From an uncultured Oribacterium sp. (lineage in GTDB: Bacteria > Bacillota > Clostridia > Lachnospirales > Lachnospiraceae), in assembly GCA_934279105.1 (NCBI GenBank), contig CAKQWR010000002.1:1-43661 (forward strand): a stretch of 43,661 bases of DNA. Reading direction: 5' to 3'. Under the pieces are notes generated by a model. It was not told the DNA's origin, ran no database searches, and saw only the letters and a list, made by a program, of their open reading frames with translations. Shown here one piece after another: positions 40,766 to 43,661 of the stretch (the first letter of the stretch is position 1; each line of letters opens with the position of its first letter). The position numbers were made by a program, and so were the translations under genes.

Positions 40766-43462
40766 ATGATGAAGCCTATGAAAAAAACAGATTTTAAGCA
40801 TTTTAAAGATAACGATACAGATCCTTCAAATACCAGGACGGAAAATGCAGATAGTATAGCGAACACAGGACGCAGACTTCCGCATATGAGTAAAAAACAA
40901 ACGGCAGCCATCGCAGTTATGCTGGCTGCCGGCCTTGTTGTATCTGTTTCGGCCCGTCATTACGAAGGGACTCCGGAAGAAACGACCGTCGCTGAAACTG
41001 TTCCGGCGATTACGACGACCGCCACCTTGAGTGAACTTCCACCAGCGCAGGGGCTTCACTTCGGAGGCCTTCGATCTTCCCTTGTGAATCTTCTCGACAG
41101 TGAGAGTGAATCGCAGTTTAAAGCAGCCCCGGACAAGCTGAATCTCGCTTATTTTTATCGGGATGGTGCTGATAAGAGTGATACGATTCACAGCTATGCG
41201 GGCGAAGTCTATCAGAAGCTGATGACCGCCGATAATGAATATCTCGCAAAAATCTATGATGAAGCAGGCGTTTCTCCGCTGAATCTGGCGAAGCGCTTCG
41301 GTGTAAGCTCCAGCCGCGTAATGGGTAAGTACAATCCGAATGCCGGCGGACAGGATCCGAATAATTCCGCGAGCTGGTACATCCCAAACTTCAAGAACGT
41401 CAATGTTTCTTTCTATAACGCAGATGGAAAGCAGGTCAATGAGTATTCCAATGTCAAGGACATCATGTCCATGGCATCGGTTTACTGTTATGCGCACGAT
41501 TATCTCGATGCCGATTTGTTTGAAACGTACTGCGAAGAGTTATATGAAAAGTCGAGACGCTATACCATCAGCATCGGTAATGTCTACTATGACAATGGTT
41601 GCATCAACCGAAGTGCGAAGGAAGAGGGCGATGATGCAAAGAAGCTGGAAGAAGCGCTGGCTGCACTGAAACTCCGCCTTCAGCAGGCGACGAATGGTGT
41701 AACACAGGATGCGCTCAACTCCGGAAGCTATACGATTTCGCCACAGAACCAGGCCGTACTGAATCTCACGGGGGAGACCTCTTCGTCGACGGTGGAGATG
41801 AAGAACTATGAAACGCAGACGGATGCCGATGGCAATGCCGGCGGTAAGGGAATCATCTTCCACACGAGTGGGAATGATAACACACAGTCATCGACAAACG
41901 ATTCAGCGAACGCTGATGGACAGACTATTCCGGAAACCGCAGCTGCTTCTACGGAGGCACAAAGCAGCGTAACAACTGCACCGACACAGACCGCGGAGAC
42001 AACGCAGGCACAGACCGCGGCGCAGACACAGTCTGCTTCTGGTAATGGTGTTCTCGTACTGGGCGCGATGCAGCGAGTTCAGAAGCTTTCTTCACTTACG
42101 CAGTCCGAACGTAAAGTCAGTACGATGGAGCGGGCCGCCGAAGAAACGCTGGCATCCCTGGATGGTGTTTATTATGGAAAACCTGGAAATTATGGTTCGG
42201 CAAAAGAATACGCGGAGTCTGTAAATTCGACTGCAAATGTTCATGCAAAGGCCAGTCTGACCAGCGAGATGCTGGTATTTGGTGCTGCCGATGCGGCAGG
42301 TTCAGGCGTAACATCTGTTCCGGAAACGGCGGCTGCGTCCACAGAAGTGAGCCAGACGAATGTAGCTCAAACCGATGCTTTTGTTGCAGAAACAGCAGAT
42401 GCAGGCCAGTCAGGAAATGCCATAGAAGAGACAAAAGCGGATGGTTCAAAGAAAAAACGCTATGCAGGTTATGAAGCGGGTAAGGGAATCAATGAGGTGA
42501 ATCGTCCAACAAATGCATCGTCAACGGAAACATCTGCGGCTTCAAGTGAGAGCAAGGCCTCTGTGGATGGACAGATCGTACTTGGTACGTTTACCGGAGA
42601 ACAACTGAAGAACATGGATGATAATACGCTTCGGCAGCTGGTTCAGGAGAGTCTTGCTGCAGAGGAAGATAAGAGTTCGAATAATGTCACGGATATCCAT
42701 AGTAAGAATTACTGTCCGGGACATGTGGATCTCTATGTAAAGGTTACCATCTACGGATTCGATGATGAAAAGGGACTTCGTACGATTGACCTGAAAGCGG
42801 ATGACCAGGATGAAAATGAAGCAACGAAGAGTCTGGACGTTGCGCTGGCGCGAAATGGCTGGAATGGCTGGACAGAAGAACAGATAGGCTATGTGAAAAC
42901 TCTGATCGAGCAGGACTGGTTCACGACCTATGGTCTCTCAATTTCAACCATCAATCCGAAACAGCCACTGACGGGTGAAGAAATTTCAAAGTACCTGTCA
43001 TCGCTGCCTGAAAATATTTCAGATGAGAGAAAGGCGGTTATCAAGTTCGCACTGTCCTCGGTAGGAAAAGTTCCTTATTACTACGGCGGTAAGGCAAGCG
43101 GCAAGAATTATGAAGCGAATGGTTTCGGTCGTGTCGTTGAAGCCGATTATAAAGGACGTGTACTCCGTGGTCTGGATTGTTCCGGATGGGTACAATGGGT
43201 CTACTGGTCAGCGATCGGTAATAAACTGAATGGTGCAGGCAGTACGGCGGCTCTGATAGGTGAAGGAACGAAAATCAAGCGCTCTGAGCTGCAGCCAGGT
43301 GATATCATCGTCCGTGTAGGCTCGGATTCGCATGTCGTCATGTTCCTTCAGTGGGCCGGTAATGGAAATATGATCGTCATCCATGAAAATTCCGGTGCGA
43401 ACAATGTCAGTGTGAATGAAGTTACGGCGAACTACCCATACTATCGTAAACTCATAAATTAA
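40766..43462 (+). CDS. Large secreted or membrane-anchored NlpC/P60 (C40) peptidoglycan hydrolase
   Basis: Up to 898 residues. A polar N-terminus, a hydrophobic helix at about 44-62 (AAIAVMLAAGLVVSVSA), then a long exported part. The middle (about 370-620) is Ser/Thr/Ala/Gln-rich and holds near-repeats such as PETAAASTE (twice) and three short [IL]VLG-like blocks. The C-terminal C40 domain has Cys805 (GLDCSGWVQW), His856 (DSHVVMF) and His873 (VIHENSG). Starts at 40766, 40769 and 40778 are all possible, and none has a Shine-Dalgarno site. An extended -10 (TGTGCTATGAT, 40760-40770) overlaps the first two, so transcription may begin near 40778 and the message may be leaderless. It cleaves wall peptides, but the bond is not readable from sequence. 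Confidence 0.88.
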   Translation: MMKPMKKTDFKHFKDNDTDPSNTRTENADSIANTGRRLPHMSKKQTAAIAVMLAAGLVVSVSARHYEGTPEETTVAETVPAITTTATLSELPPAQGLHFGGLRSSLVNLLDSESESQFKAAPDKLNLAYFYRDGADKSDTIHSYAGEVYQKLMTADNEYLAKIYDEAGVSPLNLAKRFGVSSSRVMGKYNPNAGGQDPNNSASWYIPNFKNVNVSFYNADGKQVNEYSNVKDIMSMASVYCYAHDYLDADLFETYCEELYEKSRRYTISIGNVYYDNGCINRSAKEEGDDAKKLEEALAALKLRLQQATNGVTQDALNSGSYTISPQNQAVLNLTGETSSSTVEMKNYETQTDADGNAGGKGIIFHTSGNDNTQSSTNDSANADGQTIPETAAASTEAQSSVTTAPTQTAETTQAQTAAQTQSASGNGVLVLGAMQRVQKLSSLTQSERKVSTMERAAEETLASLDGVYYGKPGNYGSAKEYAESVNSTANVHAKASLTSEMLVFGAADAAGSGVTSVPETAAASTEVSQTNVAQTDAFVAETADAGQSGNAIEETKADGSKKKRYAGYEAGKGINEVNRPTNASSTETSAASSESKASVDGQIVLGTFTGEQLKNMDDNTLRQLVQESLAAEEDKSSNNVTDIHSKNYCPGHVDLYVKVTIYGFDDEKGLRTIDLKADDQDENEATKSLDVALARNGWNGWTEEQIGYVKTLIEQDWFTTYGLSISTINPKQPLTGEEISKYLSSLPENISDERKAVIKFALSSVGKVPYYYGGKASGKNYEANGFGRVVEADYKGRVLRGLDCSGWVQWVYWSAIGNKLNGAGSTAALIGEGTKIKRSELQPGDIIVRVGSDSHVVMFLQWAGNGNMIVIHENSGANNVSVNEVTANYPYYRKLIN

Positions 43463-43479
43463 AGAGAGCTTACAGAGCC

Positions 43480-43512
43480 TTTTGCAAACAAAATCAAATA
43501 AGTTTTGCAAAA
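43480..43512 (+). other. A+T-rich inverted repeat after the C40 gene
   Basis: TTTTGCAAAC (43480-43489) pairs with GTTTTGCAAAA (43502-43512), one bulge, around a 12-base loop. It may act as a weak terminator. It shares AAGTTTTGCAAAA with the palindrome before sepF and ends 5 bases before the rplU -35. Confidence 0.4.
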
Positions 43513-43516
43513 CCTA

Positions 43517-43545
43517 TTGACATTTTCATAGATTAAGAGTAATTT
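43517..43545 (+). promoter_or_regulatory. rplU operon promoter
   Basis: TTGACA (43517-43522), 17-base spacer, TAATTT (43540-43545). The perfect -35 supports a strong sigma-A promoter for ribosomal protein genes. Confidence 0.75.
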
Positions 43546-43630
43546 ATTCGAGTATGCCGCGTGACGAGGTAAAAGTGTGTGAAAACACCACCGAAGCCAG
43601 CGAGTAATGATAAAAAGGAGGACCCTCGTA
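43546..43630 (+). promoter_or_regulatory. Candidate bL21 leader (ribosomal-protein autoregulation)
   Basis: The 80-base transcribed leader has hairpin GTGTG/CACAC-like pairing (about 43576-43592, GTGTGTGAAAACACCAC), and ACGAGG near 43564 is complementary to CCTCGT, just before the start codon at 43631. The ribosome site AAGGAGG (about 43616-43622) lies between them. Such an arrangement fits the known Firmicute L21 leader, in which bL21 or a related protein is thought to control its own operon. I cannot confirm the match to the published model. Confidence 0.55.
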
Positions 43631-43661
43631 ATGTATGCAGTAATCCTTACAGGTGGAAAGC
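43631..43661 (+). CDS. rplU: 50S ribosomal protein bL21 (3' truncated by window edge)
   Basis: Only the first ten codons are present: MYAVILTGGK, the canonical bL21 N-terminus. The gene is cut by the window end, not broken. AAGGAGG lies about 9 bases before ATG 43631. rpmA and obgE usually follow outside the window. Confidence 0.9.
   Translation, partial: MYAVILTGGK

Noticed and set aside
1..43661. CRISPR array, tRNA or rRNA genes, insertion sequences, prophage genes
   Set aside because: I saw no regularly spaced repeats, no tRNA-like cloverleaf in the gaps, and no transposase, integrase or phage protein.

Overview
The window looks like a chromosomal housekeeping region from a low-to-mid GC Firmicute, most likely a Clostridia member close to Lachnospiraceae. 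The evidence is gene order and protein type: proB-DUF896-proA-miaB-mutS-mutL-miaA, a Met-gamma-lyase-like PLP gene, radC-mreC-mreD-PBP2-rodA-mgsA, and HlyD-sepF with lspA-rluD. Shine-Dalgarno sites are strong, and the promoters are sigma-A type, often with an extended -10 (TGCTATAxT). Every supported gene is on the plus strand, which suggests co-orientation with replication. I see no tRNA, rRNA, insertion sequence, prophage or CRISPR array. The family assignment is inference, not a database result.

Layout. 1-3449: branched-chain amino-acid ABC transporter livH (5' end outside the window), livM, livG, livF; livM carries an in-frame amber codon. 3450-3818: the only gene-free stretch over 300 bases, filled by a long palindromic element and tandem promoters. 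3819-6022: a beta-CASP RNA-processing metallohydrolase and an unrecognised single-membrane-span protein. 6125-9091: alaS and rpsU, each with its own promoter. 9092-9327: the rpsU terminator and a hairpin-rich leader. 9328-12679: phoH, ybeY and a lipid/polysaccharide flippase. 12685-15710: two flavoproteins. 15711-18386: a second, diverged copy of the palindromic-element core, then the proline biosynthesis genes proB and proA with a DUF896 gene between them. 18462-27224: miaB, mutS, mutL, miaA and a PLP enzyme. 27359-35283: radC, then the elongation set mreC, mreD, PBP2 and rodA, then an mgsA-like gene and a lipoprotein D,D-carboxypeptidase. 35463-43462: a small P-loop protein, an HlyD-type adaptor, sepF, aroB, lspA, rluD and a large NlpC/P60 protein. 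43463-43661: promoter and leader of rplU, with its first codons.

How the parts fit together. mutS/mutL repair mismatches; miaA and miaB make ms2i6A37 in tRNA; proB and proA start proline synthesis; alaS, rpsU, ybeY and rluD serve translation; mreC, mreD, PBP2, rodA, the carboxypeptidase, sepF and the NlpC/P60 hydrolase build and cut the wall. Genes often found in these syntenic blocks in relatives are not here: mreB (before mreC), minC/D/E (between PBP2 and rodA), hfq (after miaA), yqfC/yqfD (before phoH), and ylmH/divIVA (after sepF). This points to a simplified shape and division-site module, and possibly to a coccoid or ovoid, non-sporulating cell, although the genes may lie elsewhere in the genome.

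Points most worth a second look: the livM amber codon; the palindromic element at 3463-3692 and its diverged relative at 15738-15830; the structured phoH leader; the MgsA-like protein that lacks the catalytic Asp of the E. coli enzyme; and the missing mreB/min genes.
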